Origin: Emcibacteraceae bacterium
GTDB taxonomy: Bacteria > Pseudomonadota > Alphaproteobacteria > Sphingomonadales > Emcibacteraceae
Direction of reading: 5' to 3'
DNA length: 32,973 nucleotides
Assembly: GCA_028281625.1 (NCBI GenBank)
Contig: JANQJN010000013.1
Span: 1-32,973, forward strand
Below, one piece after another: positions 1 through 8,011 of the stretch. Positions within the stretch are counted from its first letter, which is position 1, and every line of letters starts with the position of its first letter. The notes beneath the pieces are model-generated. The model ran no database searches, had not been told where the DNA came from, and saw only the letters and a list, made by a program, of their open reading frames with translations. The translations under genes were made by a program, and so were the position numbers.

Positions 1-285
1 AAACTGCGTGCTTATCACCTTCAGGATCAGGGCTTTGATACAGTGGACGCCAATGAAAGGCTTGGATTTCTTGCGGATGAGCGCATATTTGAGCCGGCCG
101 CAGAAATGCTCAAGAAAATGAACTATTCATCGGTAAAACTGCTCACCAACAATCCGGAAAAGGTAGCGGGACTTGAAAGCTGCGGCATCCGCGTCGCTGA
201 TCGGGTGGAACATAAATTTCCATCTAACAATCACAATGATTTTTACTTAAAAACCAAAAAGAACCGTTCGGGACATTTACTTTAA
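1..285 (+). CDS. ribA: GTP cyclohydrolase II, C-terminal part (5' end outside window)
   Basis: The first 94 codons read through the left edge in frame 1 and end at TAA. GTP cyclohydrolase II opens the imidazole ring of GTP in the first committed step of riboflavin synthesis. The visible part carries the family's C-terminal signature: KLRAYHLQDQG, then DTVDAN, the LLTNNPEKV block, and a GHLL end preceded by a Y-L-x-T-K stretch. The N-terminal part with the zinc cysteines and catalytic residues is outside the window, so a standalone RibA cannot be told from a RibBA fusion. The last 9 bases overlap the end of the convergent EamA gene. Confidence 0.85.
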   Translation, partial: KLRAYHLQDQGFDTVDANERLGFLADERIFEPAAEMLKKMNYSSVKLLTNNPEKVAGLESCGIRVADRVEHKFPSNNHNDFYLKTKKNRSGHLL

Positions 286-1140
286 GCCGATCAAGGTCAG
301 CCCTATCGCTGAGAGCGCAAAACCGATCTTTTGGTTTCGGTTAAGGCGCTCACCAAAAAACAGATAAGAAATGATCAGGATAAAAAACATATCGAGCGAA
401 AAGATCGTCACCACAACGCCGCCTGGGCCGCTCTTGAGTGCCGTCACATAAAAGTAAAGACCCCCGAAGGAAACGAGTCCGCAAGAAGAACCAAAAACAA
501 GTGAATTTTTCTTTGCCAAAGTCGAAGTAATGTTTTTATCACCACCTTTCAAAACAGCCGCAGCAAAATATACTGCGCAGTAGGTATAGGCAATCGCCAC
601 CACAAGCACACCCGAAAGCGCCATTTCATTGACCACTTTAAGACCTCCATTTCGAAAGGCGAGAAGGATGATACAGGCAACCAAAATAAAGAACCACCTG
701 CCGCTGGTGGATTTGGTACTGCCGCCGACTTTAAGGTTTACGACCACCATGGCGGCAAAGAAAAAGAGAATACCCAGACCTTCCATTAGTGAAATTGCTT
801 CGCCATAATACAGGGACGAGAGTAAAATCACGATAATGATGTTGGCCTTGGCAAAGGCGGACGTAAGGCCCGCAGGCCCAAGACGCATGCCCTTTGAAAA
901 AGTATAATTACCACCTGCGGAGCCCAGTGCGACAATTGCCGCCATGGTAAAATAAGCCCAGCCACCAAACTGGCCGAGCTCTTCGTAGCCATCAATTAGA
1001 AAACATATGGCCCCAACCGTATAAAGCCCCAGGAAAAAATAATTATCATCCCCTTCCTTATGGGCATTGAGTTTAAACAGAGTACCGCCAAGGCCAAACA
1101 TAAAGGCCCCGAGCATGGCTTCTATGATGTAAAATTCCAA
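277..1140 (-). CDS. EamA/DMT-superfamily permease at the end of the formate dehydrogenase operon
   Basis: A very hydrophobic protein of 287 residues, the usual size for ten-helix drug/metabolite transporters made of two EamA repeats. Small-residue-rich helices follow each other throughout, and the second half ends with the typical pattern of a helix, an F-G-E-R-L stretch, and a last helix I-G-x-A-L-S-A-I-G. The substrate cannot be read from sequence. The start is uncertain: the first available codon is TTG at 1140 with no clear ribosome binding site, and an ATG at 1116 (MLGAFMFGLGG) would remove only eight residues. The gene lies 6 bases after the fdsA stop on the same strand and in the same frame, so it is probably the last gene of that operon. 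It occupies the place where fdsC/fdsD often lie. Its 3' end overlaps ribA by 9 bases. Confidence 0.8.
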   Translation of the reverse strand: MEFYIIEAMLGAFMFGLGGTLFKLNAHKEGDDNYFFLGLYTVGAICFLIDGYEELGQFGGWAYFTMAAIVALGSAGGNYTFSKGMRLGPAGLTSAFAKANIIIVILLSSLYYGEAISLMEGLGILFFFAAMVVVNLKVGGSTKSTSGRWFFILVACIILLAFRNGGLKVVNEMALSGVLVVAIAYTYCAVYFAAAVLKGGDKNITSTLAKKNSLVFGSSCGLVSFGGLYFYVTALKSGPGGVVVTIFSLDMFFILIISYLFFGERLNRNQKIGFALSAIGLTLIGLK

Positions 1141-1146
1141 CCTGAA

Positions 1147-3951
1147 CTATTCCGCGATGTGGCGGGTGCTTTCGGAAAAATCATCAAATTCTTCCTGCCA
1201 GTCTGACTTGCGGTTGGTGGGTCGCACCTGTACCGCCGTAACCTTATATTCCGGGCAGTTGGTAGCCCAGTCAGAATTATCGGTAGTTACCACATTGGCG
1301 CCGGATTCCGGCATATGGAATGTAGTGTAAACCACACCCGGCTGCATGTTTTCTGTGATCCGGGCTTCCAGCACCGTCTCACCCATGCGGCTCTGGATCA
1401 TCACCATGTCACCATCGACCACGCCGCGCTCTTCCGCGTCATGTGGATGGATATCGAGAATGTCTTTATCGTGCCAAATGTTGTTTTTGGTTCGTCTGGT
1501 CTGCGCTCCCACATTATATTGGCTTAGGATCCGACCGGTGGTCAGGATCAGTGGAAACTTTCGGCTGGTCCTTTCTGTGGTCGGGATATACTCGGTGAGA
1601 ATAAAGTTACCCTTACCGCGCACAAATCCGCCAATATGCATAATCGGTGTGCCTTCCGGCGCTTTTTCATTGCAAGGCCATTGCACGGAACCTCTTTTTT
1701 CAATCAAGTCGAAGCTCACACCGGTGAAGGTCGGTGTGAGGCGCGCGATTTCATCCATAATTTCCGAAGCATTATTATAATGCATGTCATACCCCATAGC
1801 GCGTGCGATCCGACAGGTGATTTCCCATTCGTCCATGCCCGTCACAGGTTCCATCACCTTGTTCACTTTACTGATGCGGCGCTCCGCATTGGTAAAGGTG
1901 CCGTTTTTTTCAAGGAAAGACGTGCCGGGCAGGAATACATGAGCAAAGCGCGCAGTTTCATTTAAGAAAAGATCCTGCACAATCAGCAAGTCCAGTGCCT
2001 TCATTGCGGCTTCAACGTGATGGGTATTTGGATCCGACTGCGCTACATCTTCGCCCTGGATATACATGGCTTTATATTTACCATCGACCGCCGCATCAAA
2101 CATATTGGGAATGCGGTAACCGGGTTCCGGATCAATTTCCACGCCCCAATCATTCTCAAAATCTGATCTTGGCTCGTCCAGGCTTACGTGACGATATCCG
2201 GGAAGCTCATGAGGGAAGGACCCCATATCACAGGATCCCTGAACATTGTTCTGCCCCCGTAACGGATTAACCCCCACACCCGTACGACCGATGTTTCCCG
2301 TTGCCATGGCAAGATTTGCCATGCCAATCACCATGGTGGACCCTTGGGAATGCTCAGTCACACCAAGGCCATAGTAAATGGCAGCGTTTCCGCCTGTTGC
2401 ATAAAGTCGTGCCGCAGCGCGGATGTCCTCAGCGGGGACGCCCGTATGTTTGGAAACAGTTTCCGGGCTGTTTTCTTCCCTTAAGATAAAGTTGTGCCAA
2501 TCTTTAAAGGCATCGGTATCGCATCTTTCGTCAATATAGTCCTGATCCTGAAGACCTTCGGTCATCACCACATGGGCAAAGGCATTGATCATGGCCACAT
2601 TGGTTCCGGGCTGAAGCGGCAAATGGTAATCCGCCTTAATGTGAGGCGACTTTACAAGTGCCGTTTTACGCGGATCTACAACGATTAGTTTGGCCCCGTC
2701 ACGAAGTCGTCTTTTCATCTGGCTGGCAAACACCGGGTGGGCATCAGGCGGATTGGCCCCAATCACCACCATCACATCCGTATCCATCACACTGTCAAAC
2801 GTTTGCGTTCCGGCCGATGTACCCAATGTTTCACGAAGGCCGTACCCGGTTGGTGAATGGCACACTCGCGCACAGGTATCCACATTGTTATTTTTAAACG
2901 CCGCGCGGATCAACTTCTGCATCACGTAGACTTCTTCGTTGGTACATCTGGATGATGTAATACCACCAATGGACTTGCGGCCATGTTCTTTTTGAATGTC
3001 CGTCAAACGCTTGGCGCTAAACTCGATCGCTTCGTCCCAGCCAACTTTTTTCCACGGATCCGTGATCTTTTCCCGGATCATCGGGCTTAAAATACGATCT
3101 TCATGAATGGCGTAATCCCAGGCAAACCGTCCTTTAACGCAGGAATGGCCATGATTGGCCATGCCGTCTTTCCACGGCATCATTCGGACAACTTCGTCGC
3201 CCTTGACTTCAGCTTTAAAGCCACAGCCCACACCACAGTAAGCGCAAGTGGTAACCACGCTGCGTTCCGGCTGACCCAACTCAGCGGTGCGTTTCTCAAA
3301 CAGGCTGTCGGTTGGGCAGGCTTGCACACAAGCACCGCAAGACACGCAGTCCGACGCCAGAAACGATTGGTCAGTACCAGCCGCAATTTTACTATCAAAC
3401 CCACGTCCATCAATGGTCAGCGCAAAGGTGCCTTGCACCTCTTCACACGCCCGCACACACCGTGCGCAAAGAATACATTTGCTTGGATCAAAACTGAAAT
3501 AAGGATTGCTGTCATCAATAATGGTCTTTAAATGATTGTGACCATCCTTTCCATACCGGTTTTCTTCAAGACCCACAAGACGCGCCATATCATGTAGCGG
3601 GCTGTCTTCATCGGGATGATCAGAAATATAAAGCTCCATAATCCCGCGACGGATCTTGGTCAAACGATCAGAAGTTGTCTTAACCGACATATCTGGGGCC
3701 ACGGGTGTAGTACAAGACGCAGGCGTACCGCGGCCTCCCTCGATCTCCACAAGGCAAAGTCGGCAGGAACCATACTCCTTCATAGAATCTGTGGCACACA
3801 GACTTGGAATGTCCACATCCACTTCGCGGGCCGCACGCATAACGGACGTTCCTTCGGGTACAGAAACCTTTTTACCGTCAATGGTGAGTTCCACCATTTT
3901 GTCGGACTTGCTTTCGGGCGTACCGTAATCTATTTCCGTAATCAGGGTCAT
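1147..3951 (-). CDS. fdsA: NAD-dependent formate dehydrogenase, alpha (molybdenum/tungsten) subunit
   Basis: Catalytic subunit of a cytoplasmic, soluble formate dehydrogenase that oxidises formate to CO2 at a bis-MGD cofactor and passes electrons through FdsB/FdsG to NAD+. Domains in order: N-terminal [2Fe-2S] ferredoxin fold (C52, C63, C66, C80); a ferredoxin pair with C-x2-C-x2-C-x3-C at 159-169 and again at 202-212; a further [4Fe-4S] site C236-x2-C239-x3-C243 plus C271; then the molybdopterin oxidoreductase and dinucleotide-binding domains to the end. The active-site cysteine is C364 in ARVCHSPTG, so selenocysteine is not used. Oddity: the segment after the first domain reads SDHPDEDSPLHDMARLVGL. 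The conserved histidine (H112) is present, but there is no cysteine between C80 and C159, so the His-Cys3 [4Fe-4S] cluster expected there cannot form. Its 934 residues are slightly short for the family. A GAGGAAAG site precedes the ATG. It follows fdsB by 18 bases. Confidence 0.95.
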   Translation of the reverse strand: MTLITEIDYGTPESKSDKMVELTIDGKKVSVPEGTSVMRAAREVDVDIPSLCATDSMKEYGSCRLCLVEIEGGRGTPASCTTPVAPDMSVKTTSDRLTKIRRGIMELYISDHPDEDSPLHDMARLVGLEENRYGKDGHNHLKTIIDDSNPYFSFDPSKCILCARCVRACEEVQGTFALTIDGRGFDSKIAAGTDQSFLASDCVSCGACVQACPTDSLFEKRTAELGQPERSVVTTCAYCGVGCGFKAEVKGDEVVRMMPWKDGMANHGHSCVKGRFAWDYAIHEDRILSPMIREKITDPWKKVGWDEAIEFSAKRLTDIQKEHGRKSIGGITSSRCTNEEVYVMQKLIRAAFKNNNVDTCARVCHSPTGYGLRETLGTSAGTQTFDSVMDTDVMVVIGANPPDAHPVFASQMKRRLRDGAKLIVVDPRKTALVKSPHIKADYHLPLQPGTNVAMINAFAHVVMTEGLQDQDYIDERCDTDAFKDWHNFILREENSPETVSKHTGVPAEDIRAAARLYATGGNAAIYYGLGVTEHSQGSTMVIGMANLAMATGNIGRTGVGVNPLRGQNNVQGSCDMGSFPHELPGYRHVSLDEPRSDFENDWGVEIDPEPGYRIPNMFDAAVDGKYKAMYIQGEDVAQSDPNTHHVEAAMKALDLLIVQDLFLNETARFAHVFLPGTSFLEKNGTFTNAERRISKVNKVMEPVTGMDEWEITCRIARAMGYDMHYNNASEIMDEIARLTPTFTGVSFDLIEKRGSVQWPCNEKAPEGTPIMHIGGFVRGKGNFILTEYIPTTERTSRKFPLILTTGRILSQYNVGAQTRRTKNNIWHDKDILDIHPHDAEERGVVDGDMVMIQSRMGETVLEARITENMQPGVVYTTFHMPESGANVVTTDNSDWATNCPEYKVTAVQVRPTNRKSDWQEEFDDFSESTRHIAE

Positions 3952-3969
3952 CGTACTTTCCTCGATTTC

Positions 3970-5463
3970 TTAGGCCTTAAACTCATCTGGCCAATGTTCC
4001 ATGGCGCTTTTCACCGGTATAGGTGTCATTCCTCCCATAGCACACAGTGATGAACTATCCATTAAATCACACAGTTCTTTTGTCAGTTTCCAATTCCCCG
4101 CATCTATCTGTTCTGCACCACGTGTGGAGCCTATCCTGCACGGCGTACATTTACCGCAGCTTTCCACCGCGCAAAATTCAAAGGCAAACTTAGCCTGCGC
4201 CCGCATATCCGCTGTCTCATCAAAGACAACGATGCCGCCATGCCCGAGTACCGCATGCGCCTCCGAAAAGGCTTCATAATCAAGCGGCATATCAAACTGT
4301 TCAGGCGGGATATAAGCTCCAAGGGGCCCGCCCACCTGAACGGCCTTAATCGATTTGCCACTATGAGTCCCTTGACCATAATCATTAATCATATCACCAA
4401 GCGATATGCCAAAGGCCTTCTCCACCAGACCACCACGCTTGATGTTGCCGGTGAGCTGGAACGCTATTGTACCACGAGAGCGGCCAATTCCGAAGTCTTT
4501 GTAGTATTCGCCGCCTTTGGCAAGAATGATCGGAATACTGGCCAGGGACAGAACATTGTTAATCACGGTCGGTTTTCCAAACAGTCCCACATGGGCCGGT
4601 AGGGGCGGTTTTGCTCGCACCATGCCGCGTTTCCCTTCAAGGCTTTCAAGCATCGCCGTTTCTTCACCGCAGACGTAGGAACCAGCGCCGATCCTGACTT
4701 CCAGATCAAAAACATTCCCGCTTCCCAAGATGTCAGAACCCAAGTAATTCTCTGCCTTAGCGATCCGGATCGCCTCGTTTAAGACAACTTTGCATAGCGG
4801 ATATTCACTACGCAGGTAAATATACCCTTTGGTCGCACCAACAGCGATACCTGCGATGGTCATCCCTTCGATCAGGCAAAATGGATCACTTTCCATCAGA
4901 ATCCGGTCTGAGAAAGTACCACTATCCCCTTCATCAGCATTACAGCAGATGTATTTTTGATCGCCTTCGGCTTCATAAACTGTGTTCCATTTGATCCCCG
5001 TCGGGAAGGCAGCGCCACCACGGCCACGCAGTCCTGACGTCGTGACGTCATCAATGATTTCACGTTGAGACAACTTCAATGCCCGCTCTAGGCCCACAAA
5101 TCCGCTATTTTTCTTATAGTCGTCTATTGAAAGTGGGTCGATGAGTCCGCAGCGCTCAAAAGTAAGGCGCTCCTGATTTTTCAGATAGTCTATTTCAGTG
5201 GTAGGCCCATGACACAACGGATGGTCGGCCCCTTGAAGAAATCCGGCCTCATGCAGATTTTCCACATCGGAAGCCCTCACCGGACCATAAGCGATACGTC
5301 CTGTATCTGTTTCCACCTCCACAAGTGGCTCCAGATAAGTCATACCCCAGGTGCCGTTACGGATCACATTGATGTCATCGGAAAGCGCAGCAATTTCTTC
5401 TGCTACATCATCTGCCCCCATGGAAATGGACGCTGTATCCCGCGGAACATATACATTTATCAT
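3970..5463 (-). CDS. fdsB: NAD-dependent formate dehydrogenase, beta subunit (NuoF-like, FMN/NAD-binding)
   Basis: Flavoprotein subunit that carries electrons from the FdsA Fe-S chain to FMN and then NAD+. The 497 residues combine an N-terminal thioredoxin-like segment (about 1-90, without an evident [2Fe-2S] cysteine set) with a NuoF-like body. The NADH/FMN-binding glycine loop GRGGAAFPTG is at 147-156, and GSYVCGEETAMLESLEGKRG is further on. The [4Fe-4S] ligands are C436, C439 and C442 in SCGKCTPC plus C474 in SSLCAMGG. The C-terminus matches the FdsB ending around GGMTPIPV. Its ATG overlaps the fdsG stop by 4 bases (ATGA), which implies translational coupling and balanced subunit production. 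Confidence 0.95.
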   Translation of the reverse strand: MINVYVPRDTASISMGADDVAEEIAALSDDINVIRNGTWGMTYLEPLVEVETDTGRIAYGPVRASDVENLHEAGFLQGADHPLCHGPTTEIDYLKNQERLTFERCGLIDPLSIDDYKKNSGFVGLERALKLSQREIIDDVTTSGLRGRGGAAFPTGIKWNTVYEAEGDQKYICCNADEGDSGTFSDRILMESDPFCLIEGMTIAGIAVGATKGYIYLRSEYPLCKVVLNEAIRIAKAENYLGSDILGSGNVFDLEVRIGAGSYVCGEETAMLESLEGKRGMVRAKPPLPAHVGLFGKPTVINNVLSLASIPIILAKGGEYYKDFGIGRSRGTIAFQLTGNIKRGGLVEKAFGISLGDMINDYGQGTHSGKSIKAVQVGGPLGAYIPPEQFDMPLDYEAFSEAHAVLGHGGIVVFDETADMRAQAKFAFEFCAVESCGKCTPCRIGSTRGAEQIDAGNWKLTKELCDLMDSSSLCAMGGMTPIPVKSAMEHWPDEFKA

Positions 5464-5915
5464 GATCTTTCTCCGCCGTTCACAAGTCGGTCAAAGTCGT
5501 CTTGGCCTACTCGCGCATGGAGTTTGCCGTCGATTTCCACATTGGGTGATAAAGCACAATTGCCAAAGCAATATAGCGGTTCAAGACTATAGTCTTCGTT
5601 AGTTTCCCCCATCGACATGCCAAGTTTTTCTTCTGCGTGTTTGGTGAGCGCGCGACTTCCCATAGCCTGGCAGGCTTCCGCCTGACAAATCTTCACAACG
5701 CATTTGCCAGCTGGCTTGGTTCTGAAATCATGATAATAGCTGATCACGCCATGAACTTCGGCGCGAGAAATGTTAAAGCCTTCTGCTGCAATATCGACGG
5801 TCTCCCGCGGCACATATCCAAACGCATGCTGCAGCGCATGAAGGCATTCCAGAAGCCCTCCTTCAAGGTGACTATGCTGGTCAACGATATGCTGTGCTTT
5901 ATCCATGTCAATCAT
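5460..5915 (-). CDS. fdsG: NAD-dependent formate dehydrogenase, gamma subunit (NuoE-like, [2Fe-2S])
   Basis: A thioredoxin-fold [2Fe-2S] protein of 151 residues, homologous to NuoE, that sits beside the FMN of FdsB. The four ligands have the NuoE spacing: C77-x4-C82, then C116-x3-C120 in YCFGNCALSP. The N-terminal helical part includes LHALQHAFGYVP, typical of the family. The start at 5915 is preferred over an ATG nine bases inside because a GGAAG site lies 5 bases upstream. The gene follows fghA by 9 bases and overlaps fdsB by 4, so the formate dehydrogenase is expressed together with the formaldehyde-oxidising enzymes. Confidence 0.94.
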   Translation of the reverse strand: MIDMDKAQHIVDQHSHLEGGLLECLHALQHAFGYVPRETVDIAAEGFNISRAEVHGVISYYHDFRTKPAGKCVVKICQAEACQAMGSRALTKHAEEKLGMSMGETNEDYSLEPLYCFGNCALSPNVEIDGKLHARVGQDDFDRLVNGGERS

Positions 5916-5924
5916 GGCGTCTTC

Positions 5925-6764
5925 CTACTTCAAAATCTCTGCATGGTGTTTTAAATGATCATCCATAAAAGTGGCGATGAAGAAATAGCCATGATCATAT
6001 CCCGCGTGTCGTCTAAGTGAAAGCGCCTGCGATACTTCGTCACAAGCATTTTCAAAAAGCTCCGGCATAAGTTGGCTTTCCAGGAATGGATCAGCAAGTC
6101 CTTGATCCACAAGAATTTTAGGACTACTTGAAGCATCGCCACCCGCCCTGATCAAGGCGCAGGCATCGTAGGTGGCCCAACTTTCTCTATTCTCACCGAT
6201 GTATTTTCCGAGTGCTTTATGGCCCCAAGGGCATTCCATCGGACTCACAATCGGCGCAAAGGCGGATACAGATTTATATTTATCCCTGTTCTTAAGATAA
6301 ATTGTTAGTGCCCCATGGCCACCCATTGAATGGCCGAAAATGCCGATGCGCTCACCATCAACCGGGAAATTTTTGAGTGCCAGTGTATAGAGCTCATCAG
6401 TGATATAGCTATACATATTGTAATTCTTGGCCCATGGCTCTTCGGTAGCATCCACATAAAAACCGGCCCCTTTGCCAAAGTCCCAGCCTTCTTCGTCGGG
6501 AACGGCATCTCCGCGCGGCGAAGTATCCGGCGCAATCAGGATCAGACCCAGTTCCGCCGCTCTTCGATACGCACCTGCCTTGGTGGTAAAATTGTCTTCA
6601 GTGCAGGTTAGACCCGCCAGATAATAAACGGTCGCACATTTTCCGCTTTCCGCCTGTTCTGGTAAAAAGATGGAGAATGACATTTCACAGTCGGTGGTCT
6701 TGGCAGCGTGGCTATAATAGGATAGCGTCCCGCCAAAACATTTGTGGCTAGATTTTAGTTCCAT
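5925..6764 (-). CDS. fghA: S-formylglutathione hydrolase
   Basis: Hydrolyses S-formylglutathione to formate and glutathione, the second enzymatic step of glutathione-dependent formaldehyde removal. It is an alpha/beta hydrolase of the esterase D family with 279 residues, the normal length. The nucleophile is S146 in GHSMGGHGA; the acid is D225 in GLADPF; the histidine is H258 in GYDHGYFF. The family segments YYLAGLTCTEDNF (oxyanion region), APDTSPRG and GAGFYVDAT are present. Its start codon follows the frmA stop with no base between, and fdsG begins 9 bases after its stop, so its formate product is delivered to the next enzymes of the operon. Confidence 0.96.
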   Translation of the reverse strand: MELKSSHKCFGGTLSYYSHAAKTTDCEMSFSIFLPEQAESGKCATVYYLAGLTCTEDNFTTKAGAYRRAAELGLILIAPDTSPRGDAVPDEEGWDFGKGAGFYVDATEEPWAKNYNMYSYITDELYTLALKNFPVDGERIGIFGHSMGGHGALTIYLKNRDKYKSVSAFAPIVSPMECPWGHKALGKYIGENRESWATYDACALIRAGGDASSSPKILVDQGLADPFLESQLMPELFENACDEVSQALSLRRHAGYDHGYFFIATFMDDHLKHHAEILK

Positions 6765-7868
6765 TTAGTAAACAACCACACTTCTGATTGATTTCCCTTC
6801 ATGCATCAGATCAAACGCTGTGTTGATTTCATCCAAAGGCATGGTGTGGGTGATCAAATCATCGATATTGATCTTACCGTCCATGTACCAATCAACGATT
6901 GTCGGTACGTCTGTACGACCACGCGCACCACCAAAGGCGGTTCCACGCCATACACGACCGGTAACCAACTGGAATGGACGCGTAGCAATTTCCTGGCCGG
7001 CACCAGCAACACCAATGATGATGCTCTCGCCCCAACCTTTGTGGCAGCACTCAAGGGCCTGTCTCATAGTATTTACGTTTCCGATACATTCGAAACTGTA
7101 GTCGGCTCCGCCATTTGTGATGTCCATGATCGCTTCCATGACGTCTGTTTCTTTTGGATTGATGAAATCGGTCATACCGAATTTCTTAGCGATGTCGATC
7201 CGCTCGTTATTGATATCCACACCAACGATCTTATTGGCGCCAACCATGCGCGCACCCTGGATCACGTTAAGACCAATTCCGCCTAAACCAAAGACAACCA
7301 CATTAGACCCTGGCTCAACCTTGGCATCAAAGGCCACCGCACCAACACCGGTGGTAACACCGCACCCGATGTAGCAGATCTTCTCAAAATCCGCGTCTTT
7401 ACGAACCTTGGCCACCGCAATTTCCGGAAGCACAGTGTGATTGGAAAATGTTGAACACCCCATATAATGAAGGATCGGCTCACCATCGATACTGAAACGG
7501 CTTGACCCGTCAGGCATCACGCCTGCGCCCTGTGTTTCACGGATCTTCTGACACAGATTGGTTTTTGGATGCAGACAGAAATCACATTCGCGGCACTCTG
7601 GCGTATATAGCGGGATCACATGGTCTCCAACTTCAACAGATGTCACACCTTCACCAATCTCAACGACAACACCGGCACCTTCGTGACCGAGGATTGCTGG
7701 AAAGGCTCCTTCCGGATCATCTCCTGAAAGTGTGAAGGCATCAGTATGACAAATCCCCGTTGCTTTTAATTCCACCATAACCTCACCAGCACGTGGGCCT
7801 TCAAGGTTTACTGTTTCAATGCTAAGTGGGTCTCCCGCTTTAAATGCGACGGCCGCGCGTGTTTCCAT
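6765..7868 (-). CDS. frmA: S-(hydroxymethyl)glutathione dehydrogenase / class III alcohol dehydrogenase
   Basis: NAD-dependent zinc dehydrogenase that oxidises the spontaneous adduct of formaldehyde and glutathione to S-formylglutathione; members also act as S-nitrosoglutathione reductases. The catalytic zinc ligands are C40, H62-E63 and C169. The structural zinc is held by C92, C95, C98 and C106. The Rossmann loop GLGGIG is at 194-199, and the class III substrate arginine region IRETQGAG is present. The frame stays open to 7916, but the start at 7868 (METRAAVAF) is chosen: an AAGGAG site lies 7 bases upstream and the resulting 367 residues fit the family. It is the first gene of the fghA-fdsGBA operon. 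Confidence 0.96.
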   Translation of the reverse strand: METRAAVAFKAGDPLSIETVNLEGPRAGEVMVELKATGICHTDAFTLSGDDPEGAFPAILGHEGAGVVVEIGEGVTSVEVGDHVIPLYTPECRECDFCLHPKTNLCQKIRETQGAGVMPDGSSRFSIDGEPILHYMGCSTFSNHTVLPEIAVAKVRKDADFEKICYIGCGVTTGVGAVAFDAKVEPGSNVVVFGLGGIGLNVIQGARMVGANKIVGVDINNERIDIAKKFGMTDFINPKETDVMEAIMDITNGGADYSFECIGNVNTMRQALECCHKGWGESIIIGVAGAGQEIATRPFQLVTGRVWRGTAFGGARGRTDVPTIVDWYMDGKINIDDLITHTMPLDEINTAFDLMHEGKSIRSVVVY

Positions 7869-7875
7869 AATTTTG

Positions 7876-7881
7876 CTCCTT
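7876..7881 (-). promoter_or_regulatory. Ribosome binding site deciding the frmA start
   Basis: On the minus strand this reads AAGGAG, 7 bases before the ATG at 7868. It settles the start in favour of METRAAVAF over the longer in-frame opening at 7916. Confidence 0.8.
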
Positions 7882-7949
7882 ATTTTCGTCGAAACGGAAA
7901 TTACATTGAACTTCAAACAAAGACAATATATTTAAATAACGACACTGTG

Positions 7950-7963
7950 TTTCTATATAGAAA
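7950..7963. repeat. Perfect 14-bp palindrome upstream of the formaldehyde operon
   Basis: TTTCTATATAGAAA is its own reverse complement and lies 82-95 bases upstream of the frmA start, in the 143-base space between frmA and the end of the helicase gene. It could be an operator for a dimeric regulator or part of an AT-rich promoter. No regulator gene lies next to it in this window. A palindrome of this kind in AT-rich DNA could also arise by chance. Confidence 0.35.
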
Positions 7964-8011
7964 TTATTAACTGTCCAGAATCCCTCTCAAAGACAGACAA
8001 AATATAGCAGT

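Noticed and set aside
3103..3531. A 142-codon plus-strand frame inside fdsA
   Set aside because: Antisense to a gene with unmistakable Fe-S and molybdopterin motifs; the translation has no family features. The same holds for other long antisense frames at 1346-1780, 3616-4050 and 32050-32547.
7974..8000. CTGTC...GACAG repeat after the helicase gene, as its terminator
   Set aside because: 5-bp stem with a 16-base loop and no T-run; not better than chance.
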